From an uncultured Bacilli bacterium (lineage in GTDB: Bacteria > Bacillota_I > Bacilli_A > RF39 > UBA660): a DNA stretch of 64,000 bases. The stretch is from assembly GCA_934096235.1 (NCBI GenBank), contig CAKOLO010000001.1, positions 124,001 to 188,000 of the forward strand, in the 5' to 3' direction. Positions 16,895 through 23,844 of the stretch are shown piece by piece (positions within the stretch are counted from its first letter, which is position 1; every line of letters begins with the position of its first letter). The notes under the pieces were generated by a model. It searched no databases. It worked only from the letters and a program-made list of their open reading frames with translations, and was not told the origin of the DNA. The position numbers and the translations under genes are program-made.

Positions 16895-17080
16895 ATGATT
16901 TTTAAAATAATGATTATATTTATTTTTATGTTTTGTTTATTACAATTTATTATGTATTTTGATTTAATTAAAAAGTTTATTGTTACATTATGTACTAAAT
17001 TATTTGTAAAAAAGAATTTCTCTTATTCTCCTAATATTAAGAAAATAAAGAATTCAGATTTAAGGTTAAAAAGAAGATAA
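16895..17080 (+). CDS. Small phage membrane protein, 61 aa
   Basis: ATG 16895 after AGAGGG; the GTG at 16886 overlaps that site. MIFKIMIIFIFMFCLLQFIM is a membrane helix; the rest is basic (KKIKNSDLRLKRR). Unknown role. Confidence 0.5.
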   Translation: MIFKIMIIFIFMFCLLQFIMYFDLIKKFIVTLCTKLFVKKNFSYSPNIKKIKNSDLRLKRR

Positions 17081-17100
17081 TATGGAGGAAGATTTTAATA

Positions 17101-17304
17101 ATGAAAGAAAAATACATTTTAAAATACAGATATTTAAAATATAAATTTTGGGGAATAGATGATGAATGGAAAATAAAAGAATATAAAGCATTAGATAAAA
17201 ATGATTTAATAAATGAAATAAATAAATGCATAAGAGAATACAAAGATTTTTATATTATAGATCTTAAAGAAGTAAAAGAAAAGGAGATAAAAATAATATC
17301 ATGA
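17101..17304 (+). CDS. Small soluble phage-encoded protein with host-like codons, 67 aa
   Basis: MKEKYILKYRYLKYKFWGID then a Lys/Glu-rich remainder (KNDLINEINKCIREYKDFYI). GGAGGAAG ribosome site. Its A-rich codons (AAA, ATA, GAA, AGA) stand out from the T-rich phage genes on both sides, so it may be a recent gain from the host. Function unknown; an accessory (moron) gene is a fair guess. Confidence 0.5.
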   Translation: MKEKYILKYRYLKYKFWGIDDEWKIKEYKALDKNDLINEINKCIREYKDFYIIDLKEVKEKEIKIIS

Positions 17305-17453
17305 TTAATTTTTTAGTTGGCTTTATTTTTGGAGCATTTATTTTTGAACCTATAATTATAAATTTAGTTTATTTGTCTAGTCCAGCTTTATTTAATGATA
17401 TTATTTTAACTAAAAAAAATAGTGAAAAGTTAAGGAGTTATTATGAAAAATAG
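17301..17453 (+). CDS. Small phage membrane protein, 50 aa
   Basis: MINFLVGFIFGAFIFEPIII is a glycine-containing membrane helix, followed by a short charged tail (TKKNSEKLRSYYEK). The ATG overlaps the end of the previous gene by 4 bases, and the 3' end overlaps the next start by 11 bases, so it is part of one tightly packed operon. Confidence 0.55.
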   Translation: MINFLVGFIFGAFIFEPIIINLVYLSSPALFNDIILTKKNSEKLRSYYEK

Positions 17454-17655
17454 GTTTTATTATATATTATTATTTAATATATGTTTTGCAATTATTTCTT
17501 TTATTATATTAAAAATAATTACTTTTTTTAATAATACATTTTTGTCTTTTATTTCTGGTGTTTTTTGTTTTGCTTATTATTCTTTTTTTGCAGATAAACT
17601 TCGTTCAGATTTATTTGTCGTTAGTTTTTATGATAGTAGGTCTGATGATTTATGA
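17443..17655 (+). CDS. Phage membrane protein, possible detached membrane part of the assembly ATPase
   Basis: 70 residues with two hydrophobic helices (about 5-25 and 32-50) and a charged end (DKLRSDLFVVSFYDSRSDDL). It overlaps the Zot-like gene by ATGA (17652-17655). The Zot-like product lacks the membrane segment usual for pI/Zot, so this small partner may supply it. That pairing is inferred. Confidence 0.55.
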   Translation: MKNRFYYILLFNICFAIISFIILKIITFFNNTFLSFISGVFCFAYYSFFADKLRSDLFVVSFYDSRSDDL

Positions 17656-18347
17656 GTGTAATTTATATTGGTGGTGTTCCTGGTACAGGTAAAACCTTAT
17701 TTGCTACTTATTTAATGATGAAAAAATTTCGTAAAGAAAATATATTTTTTAAAAGATGGTTTTCTAAAAAATTATATTTAAATGTGTTTAGTAATTATCC
17801 TATAAATTTATATAGAGATTATTATTCATATAATATAAGTTTGGATGATTTTAATGTGTTTAATAAGCATGTTCCTGATTGTGATATTGTTTTAGATGAA
17901 TTTCAGAGTTATTATGATTCTTTAGATTATAAGAATTTTCCTAGAAAGATTTCTAAAAATTTTCAATTTCATAGGCATTTTGGTATTCATGATATTTATG
18001 TAATTTCACAGCATCCTAGCCGCATCGTTAAACAAGCTAGAATTTTAATAAATGAATTTTATCAGATTACTAGATTTGTTAAGTTGCCATTTGGTATTGG
18101 TTTTTTAAGATATAATATTTATTATAATTTTGAAGACTATGGTAAATCGGTTAATGTTAAAAAAGAAGATGTAGCATATGATTTTAAAAAGAAGTTTAAG
18201 TTTTTTAGATATAGAAAAGTTTTTAAAGCATATAACACTAAGTATATGAGAGCGTTAGTTGATGATAAACCTTTTATTAGAACTGAACAATATGATTCGA
18301 AAGATTTATCTTTAGCTTTAATTAAGAAAAATTTTAATATTGGTTAA
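17652..18347 (+). CDS. Zot/pI-family phage assembly ATPase
   Basis: Filamentous-phage assembly and export ATPase at the inner face of the membrane. Walker A GGVPGTGKTLFATYL (residues 7-21), Walker B DIVLDEFQSYY, then the family's SQHPSRIVKQARILINEFYQ sensor-like segment. At 231 residues it is short: Ff pI and most Zot proteins have 350-400 with a membrane helix and a periplasmic part, neither of which is seen here. It follows a small membrane gene with ATGA overlap. The hallmark gene for calling this element an inovirus. Confidence 0.85.
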   Translation: MSVIYIGGVPGTGKTLFATYLMMKKFRKENIFFKRWFSKKLYLNVFSNYPINLYRDYYSYNISLDDFNVFNKHVPDCDIVLDEFQSYYDSLDYKNFPRKISKNFQFHRHFGIHDIYVISQHPSRIVKQARILINEFYQITRFVKLPFGIGFLRYNIYYNFEDYGKSVNVKKEDVAYDFKKKFKFFRYRKVFKAYNTKYMRALVDDKPFIRTEQYDSKDLSLALIKKNFNIG

Positions 18348-18369
18348 AAGTTGCGTACTACGCAACTTT
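18347..18369. repeat. 11-bp perfect inverted repeat between zot-like and rep
   Basis: AAAGTTGCGTA, C, TACGCAACTTT, starting at the last base of the zot-like stop codon and ending before the rep ribosome site. A protein-binding site or a structure controlling rep expression is possible; no T run, so not a standard terminator. Confidence 0.6.
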
Positions 18370-18383
18370 AAGGGAGTGTTTTT

Positions 18384-19526
18384 ATGAATGAAAATAGCAT
18401 TGAAAAATGCAACGGTACCCCCTCTACTAATAGGGGGGTAGTAATATCATATTTAGGTGATGTTTTTCTACTATTTGACTGGGTTCAAGCCACTTTTTTA
18501 ACTAATTCAAAAAAATATAATATTTATGATGTATTTTTTTATCTTTTTGGAATAGATTCTGACGATGTATTATTAAATGAAAAAAGTCCTCATTTTGGTT
18601 ATGATGCATGTTATTCATATAGAGATATTTGTATATTTGTTTCCGATAGAGAAGATATGGGTTTTCATTTATACATGACTGGTTCAGCTTGCCGTGATTT
18701 TGAAGAACTTGGTTTGAGATATTCTGATTTATTTATGAAGTTATTAAAGTTAAATGTGCATTATACTCGTGTTGATGTTTCTTTTGATGATTTTACTGGT
18801 AAATATTTTCCATTAAAGAAGATTAGAAAATGTATTATTGATAATAGTGTGGTTGGTAAATTTAGAAGTTCTATTCAATTTTTAAAAACTGACTTATGTA
18901 GTACTGATGATGTTGGTCATACAATATGGTTTGGTAGTCGTTCTTCTGATATTCAATTTGTATTTTATGATAAATATAAAGAACGTGTATATAATGCTAA
19001 TTGTGAGATTGATTCTTCAATTAAATATTGGAATCGTTTCGAGATGCGTTATCGAAACAATTATGCAGATAATATAATAATAAATTATCTTTTTGTAAGT
19101 AATTTTAATGATTATTTACTTGGAATTATTAATAACTATATTAGTTTTAGAGTTCCAGGAAAAGATAAGATTCGTTCTCGTTGGAAAATGCAAACTTGGT
19201 GGAATAATTTTATAGATACTTCTAGAAAAGTTAGATTTCAAAATAAACCTGTTGAATATAGCATTACTCGTAAAAAGAATTGGTTAATGCGTAGTTGTAG
19301 CTATAGTGCATTTGCTTGTATGCTTTCTGATATAAAAGATTTTAGTTGTGATGAATTATTAAGTCAATTTATGTATGATTTTTTAATGAATGGTTCAAAA
19401 GATATATCTGATATAGAAATACAAAAAATTAATCAATACAGGCTTAAAAATGGTTTTAATTCAATTGATAGAGTAGAGATACAAGATTTTATAAAAACTA
19501 TTAAAGATGTTATTATTCAAAAATGA
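18384..19526 (+). CDS. Rolling-circle replication initiator (Rep_trans family)
   Basis: 380 residues. Nicks the + strand and starts rolling-circle replication. Seen: FDWVQATF near residue 30, GFHLYMTGSACRDFEELG, the TRVDVSFDDF motif (acidic metal site), then WFGSRSSDIQFVFYDKYKER, which holds the expected catalytic Tyr, and YWNRFEMRYRN. This signature is shared by inovirus initiators, pT181-type Rep and the Tn916/ICEBs1 relaxases. GGGAGTG precedes ATG 18384. Codons 11-19 form the GC-rich hairpin at 18416-18440, a likely nick site inside the gene. Confidence 0.88.
   Translation: MNENSIEKCNGTPSTNRGVVISYLGDVFLLFDWVQATFLTNSKKYNIYDVFFYLFGIDSDDVLLNEKSPHFGYDACYSYRDICIFVSDREDMGFHLYMTGSACRDFEELGLRYSDLFMKLLKLNVHYTRVDVSFDDFTGKYFPLKKIRKCIIDNSVVGKFRSSIQFLKTDLCSTDDVGHTIWFGSRSSDIQFVFYDKYKERVYNANCEIDSSIKYWNRFEMRYRNNYADNIIINYLFVSNFNDYLLGIINNYISFRVPGKDKIRSRWKMQTWWNNFIDTSRKVRFQNKPVEYSITRKKNWLMRSCSYSAFACMLSDIKDFSCDELLSQFMYDFLMNGSKDISDIEIQKINQYRLKNGFNSIDRVEIQDFIKTIKDVIIQK
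18416..18440 (+). other. Probable double-strand origin / nick-site hairpin within rep
   Basis: TACCCCC, loop TCTACTAAT, AGGGGGGTA: a G/C stem that is striking in AT-rich DNA. From memory, the oriT of ICEBs1 and Tn916, nicked by relaxases of the same Rep family, is likewise a run of C, a short loop with CTAACAG and a run of G ending GGGGGGT. The place inside the initiator gene also matches pT181-type origins. Nicking itself is inferred. Confidence 0.65.
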
Positions 19527-19688
19527 TAATAATTTTTATTGGAAATCTTAAAGTGCTACACTTTCAAAATTTAGTTTTTCGTCATTGATAATGGGTTTTT
19601 GATGATATCTTTCTTTAGGAAGTTAAAGCATTTTCGACTTGTTTGTTCTTGACTAATATGATACAATAGGTGAGTCATTGGAAAGAAA

Positions 19689-19871
19689 TTAATCTTTCCA
19701 CTCTGTACTATGAATGCATTTTTTAGAGATTTCTTCTGAGTTGACTATAATTTTATAAACGTCTGCTTCATAATTTATTCCAAATTCAATAGCTTCATCA
19801 TCGCTGCAAAATTGGAATAACTTATTTTCTAAAAATGCATTCATACAATCAAATACATAATAGATTTCCAT
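19689..19871 (-). CDS. Antisense-oriented small phage protein, 60 aa
   Basis: The only clear - strand gene of the prophage. MEIYYVFDCMNAFLENKLFQ then an acidic stretch (CSDDEAIEFGINYEADVYK) and ISKKCIHSTEWKD. ATG 19871 has AAAGGAG in front; a longer frame from 19901 is less likely. Soluble. Divergent placement beside the non-coding region is where phage regulators often sit, but no DNA-binding motif is seen. The 160 bases between rep and this gene hold small hairpins (AAAGTG/CACTTT, GGAAAG/CTTTCC). Confidence 0.5.
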   Translation of the reverse strand: MEIYYVFDCMNAFLENKLFQFCSDDEAIEFGINYEADVYKIIVNSEEISKKCIHSTEWKD

Positions 19872-19936
19872 TTTACTTTCTCCTTTCTGTTCAATGAACA
19901 CTTTTAGGAAAACATATTAAGTCAAGAATCGAAAAT

Positions 19937-19964
19937 AAAAAAACTATCAATTTGATAGTTTTTT
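19937..19964. terminator. Bidirectional terminator hairpin
   Basis: AAAAAACTATCAA facing TTGATAGTTTTTT. Confidence 0.7.
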
Positions 19965-20046
19965 CTTGTAAACTTCCGCAACTTCCTTGTAATCATCAAA
20001 ACGGGACCCATTGTCATAGAAAATAAGATTATATCTCATTCAGATT

Positions 20047-20237
20047 ACTTCTCGGAGAATAGAGAAGTTTATGGGGGTGTAGCACCTATAAAACTACAAA
20101 AATTAGAAATTGCAAGAAAAAATGTTTTCATTTTTTCTTGATGTGTGGCTTCTCACAATTTCATTGCTTCTCAATTTATCATTTTTGTAGTAAAATTTAC
20201 GTGCAACAACATAAACTTCTCTCTCCGTAAATTTTAC
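20047..20237. other. Highly structured phage non-coding region (origin/packaging candidate)
   Basis: Nested inverted repeats: ACTTCTC/GAGAAGT (20047-20068); GGTG/CACC (20076-20086); CAAGAAAAAATG, TTTT, CATTTTTTCTTG (20113-20140, 12 bp), enclosed by AAATTG/CAATTT and then ACTACAAAAA/TTTTTGTAGT (20093-20191); GTAAAATTTACG/CGTAAATTTTAC (20190-20237, 12 bp). AGAGAAGTTTATG (20061-20073) can also pair with CATAAACTTCTCT (20210-20222). The whole gap from 19872 to 20358 otherwise has no gene. Fits the complementary-strand origin plus packaging signal of a filamentous phage. Confidence 0.65.
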
Positions 20238-20358
20238 TTATTATAAGTGCTTATTAGGATAGGGCAGGTTTAGTTTAAATAAAATGATTAACATTTTATT
20301 TGTATCTTTTATTTTATAAAATCTTGTGCTATTATTTATATAGAGTAGAGGTGTTATT

Positions 20359-20517
20359 ATGGAAGGTACTTTGATTTTTTTTGGTTTTGGTTTTGGAATT
20401 ATAATTTTTATAATTAATATTTTATTTTTTTATTATGGTTATAAATTTTTTAAGAAAGCATATAATTATTTAGATTATTTAGATTATTTTAGAGATTTTA
20501 TTAATAAAGATAAATAA
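20359..20517 (+). CDS. Small phage membrane protein, 52 aa
   Basis: MEGTLIFFGFGFGIIIFIIN, a Gly/Phe-rich membrane helix, followed by a Tyr/Asp-rich tail with a YLDYLDYF repeat. GAGGTG ribosome site. Last gene before attR; in circular phage DNA it is next to the 12502 gene. Role unknown; pVII/pIX-type minor coat proteins are this size. Confidence 0.5.
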   Translation: MEGTLIFFGFGFGIIIFIINILFFYYGYKFFKKAYNYLDYLDYFRDFINKDK

Positions 20518-20638
20518 TTTCTTGTATTTTATTTATTTTTATTTTATAATCTAATTATGAACAAATAAGTTTAGATTCGTATATTTTACATATGTATATA
20601 TATTATTTTAGTTTTTCAGTTACTTTACAGAAAAACTA

Positions 20639-20666
20639 ACTTCCAATAATATATGTTATGTTAACT
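20639..20666 (+). other. dif: dif site (attR), intact-looking
   Basis: ACTTCCAATAA / TATATG / TTATGTTAACT. Compared with the Bacillus subtilis dif as I recall it, 24 of 28 positions agree; the right arm also matches the E. coli XerD arm at 10 of 11. The bacterial site appears to be rebuilt on this side of the phage. The host XerD-type recombinase gene is at 50736. Confidence 0.78.
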
Positions 20667-21417
20667 TCTATATTGCTTTTTAAAAAAATTATTTAAAATA
20701 ACTATAAATTTTAGTTGTTTTTATTTTTAATTATTTAATATAAAATGTATTATCCTATTAAACGAAATATTTAATTTAATAAATACTATCTAATATTTAA
20801 ATCATAAAATACATAAATATATAATTAATATTAAAATTATTAAAATTATTTAACTTAATAAGTCATCATAAGTCATCAGGATTCATAAAACACATCGACA
20901 AACAAAAACATATATAAATCTACATCTAAATTAAATAATTTATCATTCACATGTACGCATATATCATATTTTATTTAAATTAAATAAGATATATATGCAT
21001 GTGTGAAAAATACAAATTCCTAAAACACATCGAGAATTAAAAAGATGGATAATTCTCCACCTCGATTAAAATTAATGCAAATTAACAAATTGTAGTATTA
21101 ACTAAATAATATAAAAAAGGAAGAAATAAAAATTGTGTTTTTTAAAGTAGGGGTCCCCTACTATTTTTTTATTATAATTGATAGGGGCCTTAATATTAAA
21201 AATAAATAAAATAATCTATTTCTAAAATACCATTATATAACAATTAAATATTATCATATAATTATTAAACATAATCTATATTAAAACAATGTATTTATGA
21301 TTTTTAATTTAAATCAGAATCATAAATAACAAACAAATTAAAAAATAAATAGAAGGTAGGGGTCCTTAAAATACCAACCACTTCCCTACACTTTTCACAT
21401 TTTATAATTAATTATAT
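20667..21417. other. Gene-free terminus spacer with palindromes
   Basis: 750 bases of extreme AT richness with no convincing gene. It holds a tandem ATAAGTCATC pair (20859-20878), two copies of AAAACACATCGA (near 20887 and 21021), an imperfect long palindrome (about 20947-21005, centre TTATTTAA A TTAAATAA), the hairpin at 21147, and two TAGGGGTCC words plus a TAGGGGCC variant. Confidence 0.6.
21147..21171 (+). terminator. GC-rich terminator-like hairpin
   Basis: AGTAGGGG, T, CCCCTACT followed by ATTTTTTTAT. No gene precedes it closely on +. Confidence 0.55.
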
Positions 21418-22155
21418 TTAAATAAACAAAGTAATTCCAAACAAAATAATTGATACAAATAATCCATAAATCATATACTTAATTTTATTATATCTTTTAA
21501 CTTCTTTTAAAATATCATTTAACGCTAAACTAATCATTAACCCAGAAACAAATACAAGTACCATTGAAAGAAACAACTCATTTATAAAATTTTTCAATAT
21601 AAAATATGCAAGTAAAGCGCCAATTGGTTCAGATAATCCAGATAATAAAGTATATAAAAATACCCTCTTCTTTTTAACACCACTATAATAAAGAGGAACA
21701 CTTATTGCAATGCCTTCTGGAATATTATGAAGCATAATAGCAATACATAATTTAATACCAATACTAGTATTACTTAAAGCACCAATAAATACTGCTATTC
21801 CTTCAGGAAAATTATGTAATACTAAAGAAATCATACTTAAAATACCAATTTTATATAAAGAAGAATCATTATCTTTAATCCTATCATTAATTAGTTTTAT
21901 ACTTTGGTATCCAAGTAAAAATATTAAAACAAATATAATAATTCCATACAGCATTCCATAATTATTAATAATAACTGGATAACTAGAAGGAATTAGATCA
22001 AAAAAAGATATAAGAGTCATAATGCCTAAACTAAAACTTAAAGAAAAAACAACAAACTCCCCTACTTTCTTAATTTTAAATAAAATAAAGAAACTACCTA
22101 ATACAGTAGAAATACCAGCAATAAAAGATAACAATAACGGAAATAAATCATTCAT
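21418..22155 (-). CDS. ZIP-family metal transporter
   Basis: Imports divalent metal such as Zn or Fe across the membrane. 245 residues, about eight helices. The metal-binding signatures VLHNFPEGIAV (helix IV) and MLHNIPEGIAI (helix V) are both intact. Similar to the ZupT/GufA branch; the exact metal cannot be told. The start is uncertain: the ATG at 22155 (MNDLFPLL) is chosen, but no clear ribosome site is seen; a TTG at 22191 would add 12 residues. Confidence 0.88.
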   Translation of the reverse strand: MNDLFPLLLSFIAGISTVLGSFFILFKIKKVGEFVVFSLSFSLGIMTLISFFDLIPSSYPVIINNYGMLYGIIIFVLIFLLGYQSIKLINDRIKDNDSSLYKIGILSMISLVLHNFPEGIAVFIGALSNTSIGIKLCIAIMLHNIPEGIAISVPLYYSGVKKKRVFLYTLLSGLSEPIGALLAYFILKNFINELFLSMVLVFVSGLMISLALNDILKEVKRYNKIKYMIYGLFVSIILFGITLFI

Positions 22156-22258
22156 AATAAATAGTATGCAAATAATAAAATTATAAGCCAATTATTTCCA
22201 TTAAATAATTACATATTAAACTTCATAATTACCATAATAATAACAGGTGGTGATTAAA

Positions 22259-22390
22259 GTGGCTAACGCTAGAAATAATTCTAGATGTAAATCTAATGCT
22301 AGAAGCAATGCTAATTCTAGAGCAAGATCAAACGCTAGAAGTAATGCAAGAAGCAATTCTAGATGTAAATCAAATTCTAGAAGTCGCTAA
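22259..22390 (+). CDS. Tiny Asn-Ala-Arg-Ser repeat protein, 43 aa
   Basis: A GTG start with AGGTGG 7 bases upstream. Reads MANARNNSRCKSNARSNANS, then RARSNARSNARSNSRCKSNS and RSR: a low-complexity array of NARSN / NSRCKSN units, with 12 Arg, two Lys and no acidic residues. The DNA uses varied synonymous codons (GCT/GCA, TCT/AGC/AGT/TCA, AAT/AAC), so the amino-acid pattern is being kept. Its own terminator follows. Very basic, perhaps nucleic-acid- or polyanion-binding; no family recognised. Confidence 0.65.
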   Translation: MANARNNSRCKSNARSNANSRARSNARSNARSNSRCKSNSRSR

Positions 22391-22397
22391 TATGCAG

Positions 22398-22431
22398 GAA
22401 AAGATATTCATTTATTTGAATATCTTTTTTT
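22398..22431 (+). terminator. Terminator after the repeat-peptide gene
   Basis: AAAAGATATTCA and TGAATATCTTTTTTT arms. Confidence 0.8.
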
Positions 22432-22479
22432 GTGTGTTATAATTAATATGTTATATTATATAAGAATAGGATGTGTTTT

Positions 22480-23835
22480 ATGAGAAAGTTTTTTATATTT
22501 CTCTTAATTATTATGATTCTTATATGCTTAACAGGTTCCCATTATGGTTATAAATATAAAGATCACTATACTCCAGCAATACCAAATATAAATACAGTCA
22601 ATATAAGTGATAACATCATTGAAGTTAAGTATGATATAGAAGAATATAAAAAAGATAAAGATATTTATTGCTTAATAAAATATCAATCTGAAGGATTAAA
22701 TGAAAATGATAATTGGATTAAGGCAAATAACAATAAATGTAATTTTAAAATAGATGACAATTTATACGATTTTTATATAAAAAATAACTATGAAAATATA
22801 ATTAAAATAGATGAAGCAAGTCTATTGGGAAATATAATAGATTTAAGTGTTGATAAAGATAAAATTTATCTAGCTATTAGTGCAGAACATACACCTACTC
22901 TAACAATTAAATCAGTTGGAAATGCAAATAAAACTATACTATGGACTAGTAATAATGATAAAATAGCATCAGTAGATATAAATGGTAAAATAAAAGGACT
23001 TAAAAAAGGAAATACTAAAGTAACAGCTAAAGTAATGGATAAAGAAATATCTATAGATGTAGTAGTAACTGATTTAATAACATTAAGACCAAAAGAATTT
23101 AATAGTAAAAAGAAATATTTAGGATGTAATATATATTCTAAAAAAGATAATGACTTGCTTGATGAAATATTAAAAGATAGAATTGATACAGTTGGTTATA
23201 AAACAAGAGCCGGTGTTGTAGAAGCAGCAAGATTCTTAGCCTTAGAGTTTCCATATAAAATAAAATATTTTAGTGAAAATGGCCGTATAGGAGAAAGAAA
23301 ATATAAAGTTGATGGCGAAGGAAGATATTATCATAAAGGGCTTTATCTACATAGTAGTAGATACAAAGATATAAAATATGTACAGCAAGGTCCTAAAACC
23401 TGGGGATGTAAAATGTATAGTAGAGTCGCTCATAAAAGCAGTGCTAATGGATTTGACTGTAGTGGATTTATATCATGGGTATTATTAAATGGTGGATTTG
23501 ATGTTGGAGACATCGGAGCTGGTGTAAGTCCAGGAATAAAAGATTTAACAGATTATGGAGAAAAAACTATATTCAATTCAAAAGTAATTGCATCAGGAAA
23601 AGTAAAAGTTGGAGATCTATTAAGTTCAGAAGGTCCCGGAGGTGGACACATCGCAATAATAGTTGGAGAAGATGATAAATATTATTATGTCGCAGAAAGT
23701 TTATGGACTTCCCCCAATGTAGGTGTAGTAATAATCCCCTACTCTAAAAAGAATTTATTTAAAAGATATTACTATGTAATGCTTATGGATTCATATTATA
23801 AAGAAGATGGAAAATTAACAAAACTATGGTACTGA
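22480..23835 (+). CDS. Secreted NlpC/P60 cell-wall peptidase with Ig-like domain
   Basis: 451 residues. N-terminal signal/anchor (FIFLLIIMILICLTG), an extracellular beta region, a bacterial Ig-like (Big_2) domain (about 145-205: ILWTSNNDKIASVDINGKIK, KKGNTKVTAKV), then NlpC/P60 (about 290-440) with the catalytic Cys in GFDCSGFISW and His in GGGHIAIIVG. Likely cuts peptidoglycan peptides outside the cell. ATG 22480 is preferred to 22471, which overlaps the AGGA site. A paralogue follows 9 bases downstream. Confidence 0.85.
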   Translation: MRKFFIFLLIIMILICLTGSHYGYKYKDHYTPAIPNINTVNISDNIIEVKYDIEEYKKDKDIYCLIKYQSEGLNENDNWIKANNNKCNFKIDDNLYDFYIKNNYENIIKIDEASLLGNIIDLSVDKDKIYLAISAEHTPTLTIKSVGNANKTILWTSNNDKIASVDINGKIKGLKKGNTKVTAKVMDKEISIDVVVTDLITLRPKEFNSKKKYLGCNIYSKKDNDLLDEILKDRIDTVGYKTRAGVVEAARFLALEFPYKIKYFSENGRIGERKYKVDGEGRYYHKGLYLHSSRYKDIKYVQQGPKTWGCKMYSRVAHKSSANGFDCSGFISWVLLNGGFDVGDIGAGVSPGIKDLTDYGEKTIFNSKVIASGKVKVGDLLSSEGPGGGHIAIIVGEDDKYYYVAESLWTSPNVGVVIIPYSKKNLFKRYYYVMLMDSYYKEDGKLTKLWY

Positions 23836-23844
23836 GGTGAAATA

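Larger units (their letters stand above)
12363..20658 (+). mobile_element. Inovirus-like (filamentous phage) prophage integrated at dif
   Basis: 8275 bp from repeat to repeat. All hallmarks of an integrated filamentous phage are here: Zot/pI-like ATPase (17652), rolling-circle initiator (18384), a run of small membrane proteins, a candidate major coat protein, and large secreted proteins with C-terminal anchors. The + strand is T-rich, in contrast to the A-rich host genes to the left, as is usual for the virion strand of such phages. No integrase is encoded. The ends are 21-bp perfect direct repeats resembling dif, so host XerC/XerD probably integrate it. No secretin, in line with a one-membrane host. 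No gene looks broken, so it may be active. Confidence 0.85.

Noticed and set aside
19976..19996. Third dif-like word (AACTTCCGCAACTTCC)
   Set aside because: Only the left arm resembles dif; centre and right arm do not match.
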